Shown here in pieces: positions 6,675 through 13,333 of a stretch of DNA of 13,905 bases. The notes below the pieces were generated by a model. It saw only the letters and a program-made list of their open reading frames with translations, did not search any database and was not told the origin of the DNA. A program made the position numbers and the translations under genes. Source of the stretch: Paraprevotella sp. (lineage in GTDB: Bacteria > Bacteroidota > Bacteroidia > Bacteroidales > Bacteroidaceae); contig JAFOXE010000180.1 of assembly GCA_017425765.1 (NCBI GenBank), positions 1-13,905 of the forward strand, given 5' to 3'. Positions within the stretch are counted from its first letter, which is position 1; each line of letters begins with the position of its first letter.

Positions 6675-6706
6675 ATTGCTCGTTCAAAAAACTTTGTTTA
6701 GTTTTG
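6675..6706 (+). promoter_or_regulatory. Candidate promoter of the DUF4254-LPS operon
   Basis: ATTG (6675-6678) and TAGTTTTG (6699-6706) are separated by 20 nt. This matches the Bacteroidetes arrangement (TTTG-like -33, 19-21 nt, TAnnTTTG). The predicted start is about 20-25 nt upstream of the ATG at 6735. Confidence 0.5.
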
Positions 6707-6714
6707 CAAAAGTA
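6707..6714 (-). promoter_or_regulatory. Distal -7-like box for pdxB, abutting the divergent box
   Basis: The minus strand reads TACTTTTG, a full match to TAnnTTTG. It directly abuts the plus-strand box at 6699-6706, so that 6699-6714 (TAGTTTTGCAAAAGTA) is a near-perfect 16-nt palindrome. It would give pdxB a leader of about 60 nt. No good -33 element is seen at the expected distance. Confidence 0.3.
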
Positions 6715-6734
6715 TATAAATAAAATCTACGAGT

Positions 6735-7340
6735 ATGACTTTTACAGAACTATGTAACCCTATCTTTGTACAGGTTATAAACGACTATCACAAGACGGAC
6801 AATGTTGACACTCCGATTGCGAATCCTTATCCCGAAAAGACCATCGAACACGATTTGTATCTAAAGAACTGGATTGATACAGTACAATGGCATTTCGAGG
6901 ACATCATCCGCGATCCACAGATAGACCCGGCTGAAGCTTTGGTTTTGAAACGTCGTATCGACAAGAGCAATCAGGACCGTACTGATTTGGTAGAGCTTAT
7001 AGATAGCTATTTCTACACCAAATACAATGACATTAAGCCTGCGGCTGATGCCACAATCAACACCGAAAGTCCGGCATGGGCTGTAGACCGTCTTTCTATT
7101 CTTGCGCTCAAGATTTTCCATATGCGTGAGCAAGTAGAACGTGCCGACGCATCGCCTGAACACAAGGCTCAGTGCCAAAAGAAGTTGAATGTTCTGCTTG
7201 AACAACAAGTGGACCTTTCATCTGCAATCGACCAATTGCTGGCCGACATCGAGGCTGGTCGCAAGTATATGAAGGTGTACAAGCAGATGAAGATGTATAA
7301 CGACCCTGATACCAATCCGGTATTGTACGCAAAGAAATAA
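6735..7340 (+). CDS. DUF4254 domain-containing protein
   Basis: This 201-residue protein matches the DUF4254 family found widely in Bacteroidetes next to LPS glycosyltransferases; no biochemical function is known to me. It is rich in charged helices with no signal peptide or membrane segment, so it is probably cytoplasmic. Recognisable stretches are the N-terminal FTELCNPIFVQVINDYHKTD, the LYLKNWIDTVQWHFEDIIRDPQ region (about 44-65), LVLKRRIDKSNQDRTDLVELID (about 71-92) and the LSILALKIFHMREQVERADA segment (about 120-139). The ATG at 6735 is preceded by a good promoter candidate. The first GT9 gene starts 39 nt after its stop, in the same direction, so a role supporting LPS core assembly is a reasonable inference from context only. 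Confidence 0.87.
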   Translation: MTFTELCNPIFVQVINDYHKTDNVDTPIANPYPEKTIEHDLYLKNWIDTVQWHFEDIIRDPQIDPAEALVLKRRIDKSNQDRTDLVELIDSYFYTKYNDIKPAADATINTESPAWAVDRLSILALKIFHMREQVERADASPEHKAQCQKKLNVLLEQQVDLSSAIDQLLADIEAGRKYMKVYKQMKMYNDPDTNPVLYAKK

Positions 7341-7343
7341 TTC

Positions 7344-7365
7344 CTCCCGCTCAGCGTAGCAGGAG
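7344..7365 (+). other. Small hairpin between the DUF4254 and GT9 genes
   Basis: CTCC and GCT (7344-7347, 7349-7351) pair with AGC and GGAG (7358-7360, 7362-7365) with one mismatch and a 6-nt loop. No U-tract follows, so it is not an obvious terminator. It may only separate the two cistrons. Confidence 0.25.
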
Positions 7366-7379
7366 ACAGAACTTGGTGG

Positions 7380-8432
7380 ATGATGAAACATTTGTTGGTG
7401 GCTCGTTTTTCTGCATTAGGTGATGTGGCGATGACGGTGCCGGTCATTGCGACGGTGGCACGTCAGTATCCCAACCTGCAAATTACTATGGTAAGCAGGA
7501 AACACTTTGGGCCTTTATTCGAGGCATTACCATCAAATGTACACTTCATCGGGGTCGACCTAAAAAAGGAATATAAAGGAATTTTAGGAATAAAGCGTTT
7601 GGCGTCCGATTTGGACGTCAAACGCTTTTCTGCATTTGCAGATTTGCACGATGTGTTGCGTACCAAGTTTCTACGTTTGGTGTGCCGCTTGCACGGACTT
7701 CGTGTAGAGCATCTTAAAAAAGATCGTGCGGCTCGTGCTGCTTTAACTCGCGAAAAGGACAAGAAACTTGTACGACAACCTTCGGTGTTCTCTAAATATG
7801 CCGATGTGTTTGCGCGTTTGGGTTATCCTATTAGCCTCACGTCCGATTGCTTCACGATGAGGAATGAGGTTGACTCTAATCCTCAATTCTCCATTGAAAT
7901 ACCAACAAAGGGTGGCAACCGTTGGGTGGGCATTGCTCCATTTGCTGCCCATGCCGGCAAGGTGTATCCGATGGAGCAAATGGAAAAAGTAGTGGAACTG
8001 CTCTCTACTCAAACCGGCGTGCAAACCTTTTTGTTCGGGGCGGGTACTAAGGAACGTGCCGTGTTGGAGTCATGGCAGGAACGTTATCCCAAGACCCTTT
8101 CTATTGCAGGCCGATTGAAGTCAATGGGCGAAGAGTTGCAGCTGATGTGCAACCTTGATGTGATGTTGTCCATGGATTCGGCCAATATGCATTTGGCCTC
8201 GTTGGTACAAACTCCGGTCGTATCCGTATGGGGTGCAACGCATCCTTATGCCGGTTTCATGGGTTGGAATCAAAACGAAGATAATGCTCTTCAAGTCGAT
8301 CTTCCGTGTCGTCCATGTTCTATCTTCGGGAACATTCCTTGTCATCGCGGTGATTACGCATGTTTAACCCGCATTACTCCACAACAAGTCGTAGATAGAT
8401 TAGCTCAAGTGGCGCAATTCAACCTTGCTTAA
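7380..8432 (+). CDS. Glycosyltransferase family 9 (heptosyltransferase-like), first copy
   Basis: This is a GT-B fold enzyme of the ADP-heptose:LPS heptosyltransferase family, expected to add a sugar to the LPS inner core on the cytoplasmic side of the inner membrane. It has 350 residues, normal for the family. The N-terminal LLVARFSALGDVAMTVPVI (5-23) is the family's acceptor-side motif (R-x-S-x-x-GD). The C-terminal half has VGIAPFAAHAGKVYP (183-197), typical of the sugar-nucleotide domain, and LSMDSANMHLASLVQTPVVSVWG (263-285). The C-terminus carries four cysteines (310, 313, 321, 328) in CRPC-x7-C-x6-C spacing, suggesting a metal or disulfide site. ATG codons at 7380 and 7383 are both possible starts. 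The kinase gene follows 1 nt after its stop. The actual sugar cannot be read from sequence. Confidence 0.92.
   Translation: MMKHLLVARFSALGDVAMTVPVIATVARQYPNLQITMVSRKHFGPLFEALPSNVHFIGVDLKKEYKGILGIKRLASDLDVKRFSAFADLHDVLRTKFLRLVCRLHGLRVEHLKKDRAARAALTREKDKKLVRQPSVFSKYADVFARLGYPISLTSDCFTMRNEVDSNPQFSIEIPTKGGNRWVGIAPFAAHAGKVYPMEQMEKVVELLSTQTGVQTFLFGAGTKERAVLESWQERYPKTLSIAGRLKSMGEELQLMCNLDVMLSMDSANMHLASLVQTPVVSVWGATHPYAGFMGWNQNEDNALQVDLPCRPCSIFGNIPCHRGDYACLTRITPQQVVDRLAQVAQFNLA
7592..7628 (+). terminator. Strong intragenic hairpin in the first GT9 gene, terminator-like
   Basis: AAAGCGTTTGGCGTCC (7592-7607) pairs with GGACGTCAAACGCTTT (7613-7628) around a 5-nt loop. The 16-bp stem has a single G-U pair in the mRNA sense, and CTTTT ends at 7629. 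It encodes KRLASDLDVKRF, so the amino acids do not obviously demand it. It has the shape of an intrinsic terminator with a short U-run, inside the gene about 210 nt from its start. Attenuation is inference. Confidence 0.4.
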
Positions 8433-8433
8433 C

Positions 8434-9183
8434 ATGAAGATTGTTGTAAACCCTACATACAAAGCTTACGAATCCTTTTTCAAGGACTTACCTTCTCGTT
8501 TCGAGCGAGAAGGTATCTCGTTGCATCGCGGTCGTAATCAGGTGAAGCAATTTGAATTGCCCGACGGAACGCCTTGTGTTGTAAAACGATACAAGGTGCC
8601 TCACTTGTTACAACGTATTGTTTATCGATGGTTTCGACCTTCCAAGGCCCAGCGAGCCTACACATTTGCACTTCGATTGGTCGATATGGAGATAGATACA
8701 CCTACACCGATGTGCTACATAGAGAAGTCTTCTGGACTTTTATTTGCCGACAGCTATTTTGTGAGTACACGATGTGATTACCCACCGCTCTACCCCGTAT
8801 TGTTCGAGGTTGAGCAATTTGATCCTGAATTGGCTTCCTCTTTAGCCGGCTTCTTGGTGGAGATGCACCAAAAAGGATTTCTCCATGGCGATTTGAATCT
8901 GACCAATATTCTTTATCATGAAGGCATTGATGGCGAAGTGAAATTTACGGTGATTGACACCAATCGTTCTCATTTCATTGAAGAACCCACGAAAGAGCAG
9001 TGCTTGCATAATTTGGTGCGTCTTACTCATCGTCATGAACTCATGTGTTTTGTGGTGAAGGACTACGCTCGTTTGCGTGGTTGGGATGTGGAAACATCAT
9101 GGGAAAAAGTCCATGTCGATCTCATCGCCTTTGAGAAAAAGGAAGAGCGTAAACGCAAATTGAAACGTAAATTACGGAAATGA
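8434..9183 (+). CDS. LPS core kinase-like protein (WaaP/Kdo-kinase/InaA type)
   Basis: This is a small protein-kinase-fold enzyme predicted to phosphorylate a heptose or Kdo of the LPS core. It has 249 residues from the ATG at 8434. I prefer this to an in-frame TTG at 8425, because the ATG lies 1 nt after the GT9 stop and gives a normal N-terminus. VVKRYK (49-54) would supply the ATP-binding Lys51. HGDLNLTNIL (151-160) is the catalytic loop with Asp153 and Asn158. IDTNR (174-178) takes the place of the DFG metal-binding segment, with Asp175, as is usual for small-molecule and LPS kinases. The last 15 residues are strongly basic (EERKRKLKRKLRK), perhaps for membrane-surface contact. The stop overlaps the acyltransferase ATG by 4 nt. 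The acceptor sugar is not determinable. Confidence 0.82.
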   Translation: MKIVVNPTYKAYESFFKDLPSRFEREGISLHRGRNQVKQFELPDGTPCVVKRYKVPHLLQRIVYRWFRPSKAQRAYTFALRLVDMEIDTPTPMCYIEKSSGLLFADSYFVSTRCDYPPLYPVLFEVEQFDPELASSLAGFLVEMHQKGFLHGDLNLTNILYHEGIDGEVKFTVIDTNRSHFIEEPTKEQCLHNLVRLTHRHELMCFVVKDYARLRGWDVETSWEKVHVDLIAFEKKEERKRKLKRKLRK

Positions 9184-10163
9184 AAAAAATTCTCTATATC
9201 CTTTTGTTTTGTGGGTGGTATGTAATGTCGTTGCTGCCCTTACGCGTTCTATATCTGTTTTCCGACCTCATGTTTCCCGTAATGTATTATGTGGTACGAT
9301 ATAGACGTGAAATTATTCGTGAGAACATCACCAACTCTTTTCCCGATAAAACCTACAAGGAACGAATTGCGATAGAGAAGAAGCACTACCGTTTCTTTTG
9401 TGACCAAATTGTAGAAACCATTAAAGAGTTCTCTATCTCTCCAAAAGAGATGAGTCGCAGAATGGAGTTTCGAGGTCTTGATGAGGCTTGTAGTGATTTG
9501 GAGGCTAGTCCGTATGCGTATGTTTTTCTATACCTAGGGCACTATTGCAACTGGGAATGGATTTCTTCTTTAGGAATTCATCTTCCAGACAACCAGTGTT
9601 GTGCTCAGATATATCATCCTCTTCGTAACGCTCATTTCAATAATTTATTTTTGCATTTACGTGGACGTTTTGGTTCCGAAAGTATCGCCATGCACAATAC
9701 CTTGCGTCGTTTGTTGAGCAAGCGTAAGGAAGGCCGGAAGGCTATCATCGGTTTCATTTCCGATCAAGCACCAAAGTGGCCCGGTATAAATTACTTTGTT
9801 CCTTTTTTGCAGCGTGAAACTGCAGCCTTGACCGGTTCGGAACAAATCGGCCGTAAGGTCGGTGCTTTGTACTATTATGGTGAGGTGGAGCGTGTACGTC
9901 GAGGATATTATGTGTGTCATATACGTAAGATGGAGGCTCCTGAATCTACAGATTGTGAATATCCCATCACCACTATGTACATGGAGCGCTTAGAACAACA
10001 AATCCTTAAGCGTCCGGAATTTTGGCTTTGGTCGCACAAACGTTGGAAACGTACCAAAGAAGAATATATGGCCGTATGTGCAATGGAGTCCGATCCAAAA
10101 GCTCGTGTACAACTCTTGATGCACCGGGAGTGGCTGCGTGAGCACGGTTACGAAGTAAAATAA
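9180..10163 (+). CDS. LpxL/HtrB-family lipid A acyltransferase
   Basis: This is predicted to transfer a fatty acyl chain from acyl-ACP to lipid A or its precursor at the inner membrane. The 327-residue protein begins with a hydrophobic membrane anchor (about residues 4-40, ILYILLFCGWYVMSLLPL and on). The catalytic HX4E motif is His121-Tyr-Cys-Asn-Trp-Glu126 within YLGHYCNWEW. Further family blocks are FISDQAPKWPG (192-202) and RPEFWLWSHKRWKR (278-291), the latter close to the conserved WxHxRW block of this family. The start overlaps the kinase stop (ATGA at 9180-9183), showing translational coupling. It depends on the ACP and fatty-acid genes encoded at 3820-5339. Whether it makes the only late acylation in this organism cannot be told from one window. 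Confidence 0.92.
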   Translation: MKKILYILLFCGWYVMSLLPLRVLYLFSDLMFPVMYYVVRYRREIIRENITNSFPDKTYKERIAIEKKHYRFFCDQIVETIKEFSISPKEMSRRMEFRGLDEACSDLEASPYAYVFLYLGHYCNWEWISSLGIHLPDNQCCAQIYHPLRNAHFNNLFLHLRGRFGSESIAMHNTLRRLLSKRKEGRKAIIGFISDQAPKWPGINYFVPFLQRETAALTGSEQIGRKVGALYYYGEVERVRRGYYVCHIRKMEAPESTDCEYPITTMYMERLEQQILKRPEFWLWSHKRWKRTKEEYMAVCAMESDPKARVQLLMHREWLREHGYEVK

Positions 10164-10194
10164 ACAACTATATGTTTTGTAAAAGATACGAACT

Positions 10195-11268
10195 ATGAAG
10201 ACAAAAGCAGATGTAAAACACATTTTAGTGATACGATTTCGTCGTGTGGGCGACTCTGTATTAGCTACTGCACTTTGCAGTAGTTTGCGTCGCACCTTCC
10301 CGAATGCAAAAATCGATTTTGTCATCAACAAGGGCATACATACTCTATATGAGAACCACCCCGATATCGACCGTTTAATCATATTTGACGACCGTGAAAA
10401 CAATCATTTCCCTACTTATCTTCGCAAGGTATGGAACGTGATGCACGATACCAAATATGATGTGATTATCGATATGCGTTCTACGCTAAAAACTTTGTTC
10501 TTCAGCTTGTTTTCTTTGCATACGCCTTTCCGCATCGGTCGTCGTAAGCCCTATTCCATGGGCATCCTCAGTCATCGTGTTGACAACCATGCCAACAAGA
10601 ACATTGATCGAGTAAAGCAAAATCTTATGTTGCTCGACCCTTTGTCAGAGATTGCATCTGTGCAGAAAACCGAGGAATTCACATTACATGTTACCAACGA
10701 GCACAAAGCAGCTTTCCGTGCTTACATGGAGCAACAGGGAATAGACTTCAGTAAGCCCGTGGTTATGGCAACTCCCACCGCCCGACTTATATATAAGGTA
10801 TGGGATAAGGAACGCATGAAGGAGGCTTTGCGTTTAATGATTGACCATTACGACACCCAGGTGATTTTTAATTTCGCAGGCTCGGAGCGTGATATGGCTC
10901 TGCTTTATCAACACGAATTGGGCGACGATCCGCACATCTTCACCAACGTCGAGGCCAAGAGTTTGCCCGACCTTTGTGCTCTATTGGCCAACTGCGATTT
11001 CTTCTTTGGCAACGAAGGTGGTCCACGTCATATGGCGCAGGCAATGGGTGTCCCGTCGTACGCCATCTTCCCACCCAATATATGGAAGGGCACTTGGTTG
11101 CCCGGACAAAACGAGCGCTATCAGGGCATCAGTCCCGACGACTTTATGCCGTTTGAGGAACAAAAGGCCAAGAAGATGGATTATGCACAACGCTTCAGTC
11201 TGGTGACTGTTGACCGCGTGTGGACAGGATTAGAACCTATGTTGAAACGTTTTTTGCCGAAGAAATAG
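10195..11268 (+). CDS. Glycosyltransferase family 9 (heptosyltransferase-like), second copy
   Basis: This is a second GT-B LPS core transferase, 357 residues, only distantly similar to the copy at 7380-8432. The N-terminal HILVIRFRRVGDSVLATALC (9-28) carries the R-x-x-x-x-GD block. The C-terminal domain has FGNEGGPRHMAQAMGVPSYAIF (271-292), the equivalent of the D-S-x-x-x-H-L-A block, with Glu-Gly-Gly-Pro in place of Asp-Ser. It lacks the four-cysteine cluster of the first copy. The ATG at 10195 lies 31 nt after the acyltransferase stop, making it the last gene of the operon. It converges on the GT2 gene with a gap of only 24 nt between stops. The transferred sugar is unknown. Confidence 0.92.
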   Translation: MKTKADVKHILVIRFRRVGDSVLATALCSSLRRTFPNAKIDFVINKGIHTLYENHPDIDRLIIFDDRENNHFPTYLRKVWNVMHDTKYDVIIDMRSTLKTLFFSLFSLHTPFRIGRRKPYSMGILSHRVDNHANKNIDRVKQNLMLLDPLSEIASVQKTEEFTLHVTNEHKAAFRAYMEQQGIDFSKPVVMATPTARLIYKVWDKERMKEALRLMIDHYDTQVIFNFAGSERDMALLYQHELGDDPHIFTNVEAKSLPDLCALLANCDFFFGNEGGPRHMAQAMGVPSYAIFPPNIWKGTWLPGQNERYQGISPDDFMPFEEQKAKKMDYAQRFSLVTVDRVWTGLEPMLKRFLPKK

Positions 11269-11292
11269 GCAAAATCAGATAAAGGAATTTAT

Positions 11293-12177
11293 TTAGGTGC
11301 GGTGGCGGAGCGATTGAGAAAGCGCTTCGCCACGTATTATTACCGGCAGGATGTACCACTTTTTGGGTTTACCCAGCAATTTTATCACATTTACCCATTG
11401 GTAAATGGTTGCAGACAGCCAATTATGGTACTTTCGATAGCAATACATTTTTGATAAATACAATTCGCGCACGGTTGCCGAACGGTTTTTAGAGGTGCTT
11501 TGTTCGTGTAGGTGCGAGAAACGACAGCCCGGATGCACCACACTGCTCCAGCCCTTTTGAGCCAATCGTGTGCATACGTCATACTCCTCGTAGTAGAGGA
11601 ATATGTTGATGTCGAACCCACCTATAGCCCAAAACTTGTCTGTGGGGAACAACATAAAACATCCGTTTATTTGTGTGGCTGCGAAGGGGGTTGTGTACAA
11701 GGTGTGCTTGCGTTTAGGGTATTTTGTGGGGCACATTCGTTCCAAGAGCTTCTTGCCCAACAATTCATGACGCAAACCCGGTGCATGGTTAAACGAAGGA
11801 ACTAATTTATTCTCGCCATTGTACTGCTGAGGTGTGATACAGCCCACTTCGGGATGCTCTTGCAGATATTGGCACAATATACTTACGCAATCTTCAGTAA
11901 AATAAATGTCGCTGTTCAAGAAACACAAGAAATCACCTTCTGCCACATTGGCGCCCAACATGTTGCCTGCGCCAAAGCCTACATTCATTTTCGACTGCAC
12001 CCACTTTATGTCCGTACCAGTTATTCCCTCTTTCAACTTCTTTCGATCCTCGGTGCGACTGGCGTTGTCCACCACGACAAGTTCATATGGTGCGTTCTGT
12101 ATGTGTTTTTGAATAGAACCAATGCAGCGGAGCGTCAACTCGGCCGTGTTGTAGTTGAGAATGATGAATGAAACCAT
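11293..12177 (-). CDS. Glycosyltransferase family 2 (WbbL/rhamnosyltransferase-like)
   Basis: This is a GT-A inverting glycosyltransferase, probably adding a sugar to a surface polysaccharide or O-antigen on the cytoplasmic face. It has 294 residues. Motifs in order are IILNYNTAELT (5-15), VVVDNAS (34-40), NVGFGAGNM (65-73), LNSD (87-90, the DxD-like metal site as N-S-D), NGCFMLFP (171-178) and GGFDINIFLYYEEYDVCTRL (186-205), where the acidic EEYD contributes the catalytic region. This layout is that of WbbL-like rhamnosyl- and related transferases; the sugar is not certain. The ATG at 12177 has a promoter candidate about 50 nt upstream. It stands alone on the minus strand, facing the end of the LPS operon. 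Confidence 0.93.
   Translation of the reverse strand: MVSFIILNYNTAELTLRCIGSIQKHIQNAPYELVVVDNASRTEDRKKLKEGITGTDIKWVQSKMNVGFGAGNMLGANVAEGDFLCFLNSDIYFTEDCVSILCQYLQEHPEVGCITPQQYNGENKLVPSFNHAPGLRHELLGKKLLERMCPTKYPKRKHTLYTTPFAATQINGCFMLFPTDKFWAIGGFDINIFLYYEEYDVCTRLAQKGWSSVVHPGCRFSHLHEQSTSKNRSATVRELYLSKMYCYRKYHNWLSATIYQWVNVIKLLGKPKKWYILPVIIRGEALSQSLRHRT
11302..11333 (+). terminator. Hairpin just past the LPS operon, inside the 3' end of the GT2 gene
   Basis: GTGGCGGAGCG (11302-11312) pairs with CGCTTCGCCAC (11323-11333) across a 10-nt loop. The 11-bp stem has one G-U pair on the plus strand and an A-C mismatch on the minus strand. It lies 34 nt downstream of the second GT9 stop. It therefore fits a plus-strand transcript end better than a minus-strand one. 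Only a weak T-rich run (TATTATTA) follows. Confidence 0.35.
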
Positions 12178-12223
12178 GGTGTATCGTTCGTGCAGTGAAT
12201 AAATGGTTTATAGCATTATATCG

Positions 12224-12254
12224 CAAAGATACTTTTTTTTGTTTTAATAACAAC
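12224..12254 (-). promoter_or_regulatory. Candidate promoter of the GT2 gene
   Basis: On the minus strand GTTG (12251-12254) is followed after 19 nt by TATCTTTG (12224-12231), a full TAnnTTTG match with a near-consensus -33. The predicted start is about 40 nt before the ATG at 12177. Confidence 0.5.
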
Positions 12255-12280
12255 ATGCACGCCTCCACAATGTAAAAAAC

Positions 12281-12359
12281 ACACCGTGGTGTAGAGGGTA
12301 TCTACACGCTCGCCTTGTTGCATCAAGGCGTACGCCAAAATTCATCCACACCATGGTGT
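12281..12359. repeat. Palindromic dispersed-repeat element, copy 2
   Basis: ACACCGTGGTGT (12281-12292; arms ACACC/GGTGT) and ACACCATGGTGT (12348-12359, a perfect palindrome) flank a stem-loop of CGCCTTG (12311-12317) and CAAGGCG (12324-12330) with a 6-nt loop. The two outer motifs differ by two bases and could bound a mobile or duplicated unit of about 79 bp. CAAGGCGTACG (12324-12334) and TCTACACGCTCGCC (12301-12314) recur inverted at 2652-2662 and 5591-5604. Confidence 0.5.
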
Positions 12360-12428
12360 ATTTTTGCACAATATCACGTGCGTGTAAAAATAAGGTGGCA
12401 ATTGTGTATGTAAGTTTCATAAATTTTG

Positions 12429-12436
12429 TATGTTTG
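12429..12436 (+). promoter_or_regulatory. Candidate -7 element of the GT11 gene
   Basis: TATGTTTG is a full TAnnTTTG match 33 nt before the ATG at 12470. The best upstream ATTG (12401-12404) is 24 nt away, longer than the usual 19-21 nt. The position supports 12470 over upstream in-frame starts. Confidence 0.4.
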
Positions 12437-12469
12437 CGAGGGTATAGTTATTCTAATTTCACGCAGCCA

Positions 12470-13333
12470 ATGAAACTTATCACTCTGTCAGGAGGTTTAG
12501 GAAATCAAATGTTCCAATATGCTTTGTATTTGTCCTTACAGGCACAGGGCGAACACGTATTTTTGTATAAGAATAAGATACTGAAGCATTGCGAGCATAG
12601 TGGTTACGAGCTGCAACGTATATTCGGTGTGGAGTCGGAGGTGAAGGGTATGTGGCTTACCAATCTTTTGCAAAACCGTTGGATAGGTTCCTTTGTAAAG
12701 CATTTGCTGTTCCCACGCAAATTGCGTGAGCGCAAGTTGTACGATTATGCATCGTATGAAAAGCCGATGAAGAGGAAAAGCTTTCCCGGTGAGCATTGGG
12801 TGGGCTATTGGCAGAGCGAGAAATATTTTGCCGAAGTGGTTGACAAGGTGCGCCGTAGTTTCACTTTTAATGTAAATCTGTTGAGCCAAGCCACCAGAAC
12901 TTGTGTAGAAAACATGCCCGAAACAACTTCGGTGTCGCTTCATGTGCGCCGTGGCGATTATGTGTCTACTGGATTTTCTTGGATGTATGGTGGCTTGTGT
13001 GATCTAGACTATTACCGTAAGGCTATACAATATATCAAAACCCATGTGAAGAACCCTGTGTTCTATGTGTTTTCGGATGATTTGGAGTGGATAAAGGAGA
13101 ACTTGCCTTTGTCCGATGACTCGGTGTTGGTGGACTGGAATCGTGGGACTGACAGTTGGCAAGATTTATATTTGATGAGTCAATGCAAGGCGCACGTTTT
13201 GGCCAACAGCTCGTTCAGTTGGTGGGGCGCATGGTTGGATGCCAATCCGAATAAAGTAGTGGTGACGCCCGCCGTGTGGGTAAATCACATTGGTGCACCC
13301 GATGTGGTGCCCGATTCGTGGGTTCGTTTATAG
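12470..13333 (+). CDS. Glycosyltransferase family 11 (alpha-1,2-fucosyltransferase-like)
   Basis: This is predicted to transfer L-fucose (or a related sugar) from a GDP-sugar in alpha-1,2 linkage onto a surface glycan. From the ATG at 12470 it has 287 residues, the usual family length. Starting at MKLITLSGGLGNQMFQYALY gives the canonical GLGNQ(M/L)FQYA block (9-19). The GDP-binding motif is SLHVRRGDYV (156-165, H-x-R-R-x-D-Y), followed by YYRKAIQYI (181-189), VFSDDLEW (200-207) and ANSSFSWWGAWL (245-256). The open frame extends upstream to 12353, but those 39 codons are unlike the family and cross the palindromic repeat, so I reject them. Its last codon, TTA (13328-13330), read on the other strand, is the stop of the convergent GT2 gene. 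Fucosylated surface glycans are common in gut Bacteroidales; the acceptor is unknown. Confidence 0.93.
   Translation: MKLITLSGGLGNQMFQYALYLSLQAQGEHVFLYKNKILKHCEHSGYELQRIFGVESEVKGMWLTNLLQNRWIGSFVKHLLFPRKLRERKLYDYASYEKPMKRKSFPGEHWVGYWQSEKYFAEVVDKVRRSFTFNVNLLSQATRTCVENMPETTSVSLHVRRGDYVSTGFSWMYGGLCDLDYYRKAIQYIKTHVKNPVFYVFSDDLEWIKENLPLSDDSVLVDWNRGTDSWQDLYLMSQCKAHVLANSSFSWWGAWLDANPNKVVVTPAVWVNHIGAPDVVPDSWVRL

Larger units (their letters stand above)
12178..12469. other. Divergent intergenic region between the GT2 and GT11 genes
   Basis: I see no coding sequence. It holds promoter candidates in both directions (12224-12254 minus, 12429-12436 plus), an oligo-T run (12232-12239) and, in the middle, a cluster of palindromes and an inverted repeat between about 12251 and 12390 that resembles the intergenic element at 2603-2662. 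Confidence 0.6.

Noticed and set aside
10164..10194. Promoter in the gap before the second GT9
   Set aside because: The best candidate there does not fit TAnnTTTG in spacing, and the 31-nt gap is compatible with continued transcription of the operon.
12353..12469. Upstream extension of the GT11 gene
   Set aside because: These codons cross a palindromic repeat and the -7 box, and the family's N-terminal block starts exactly at the ATG at 12470.
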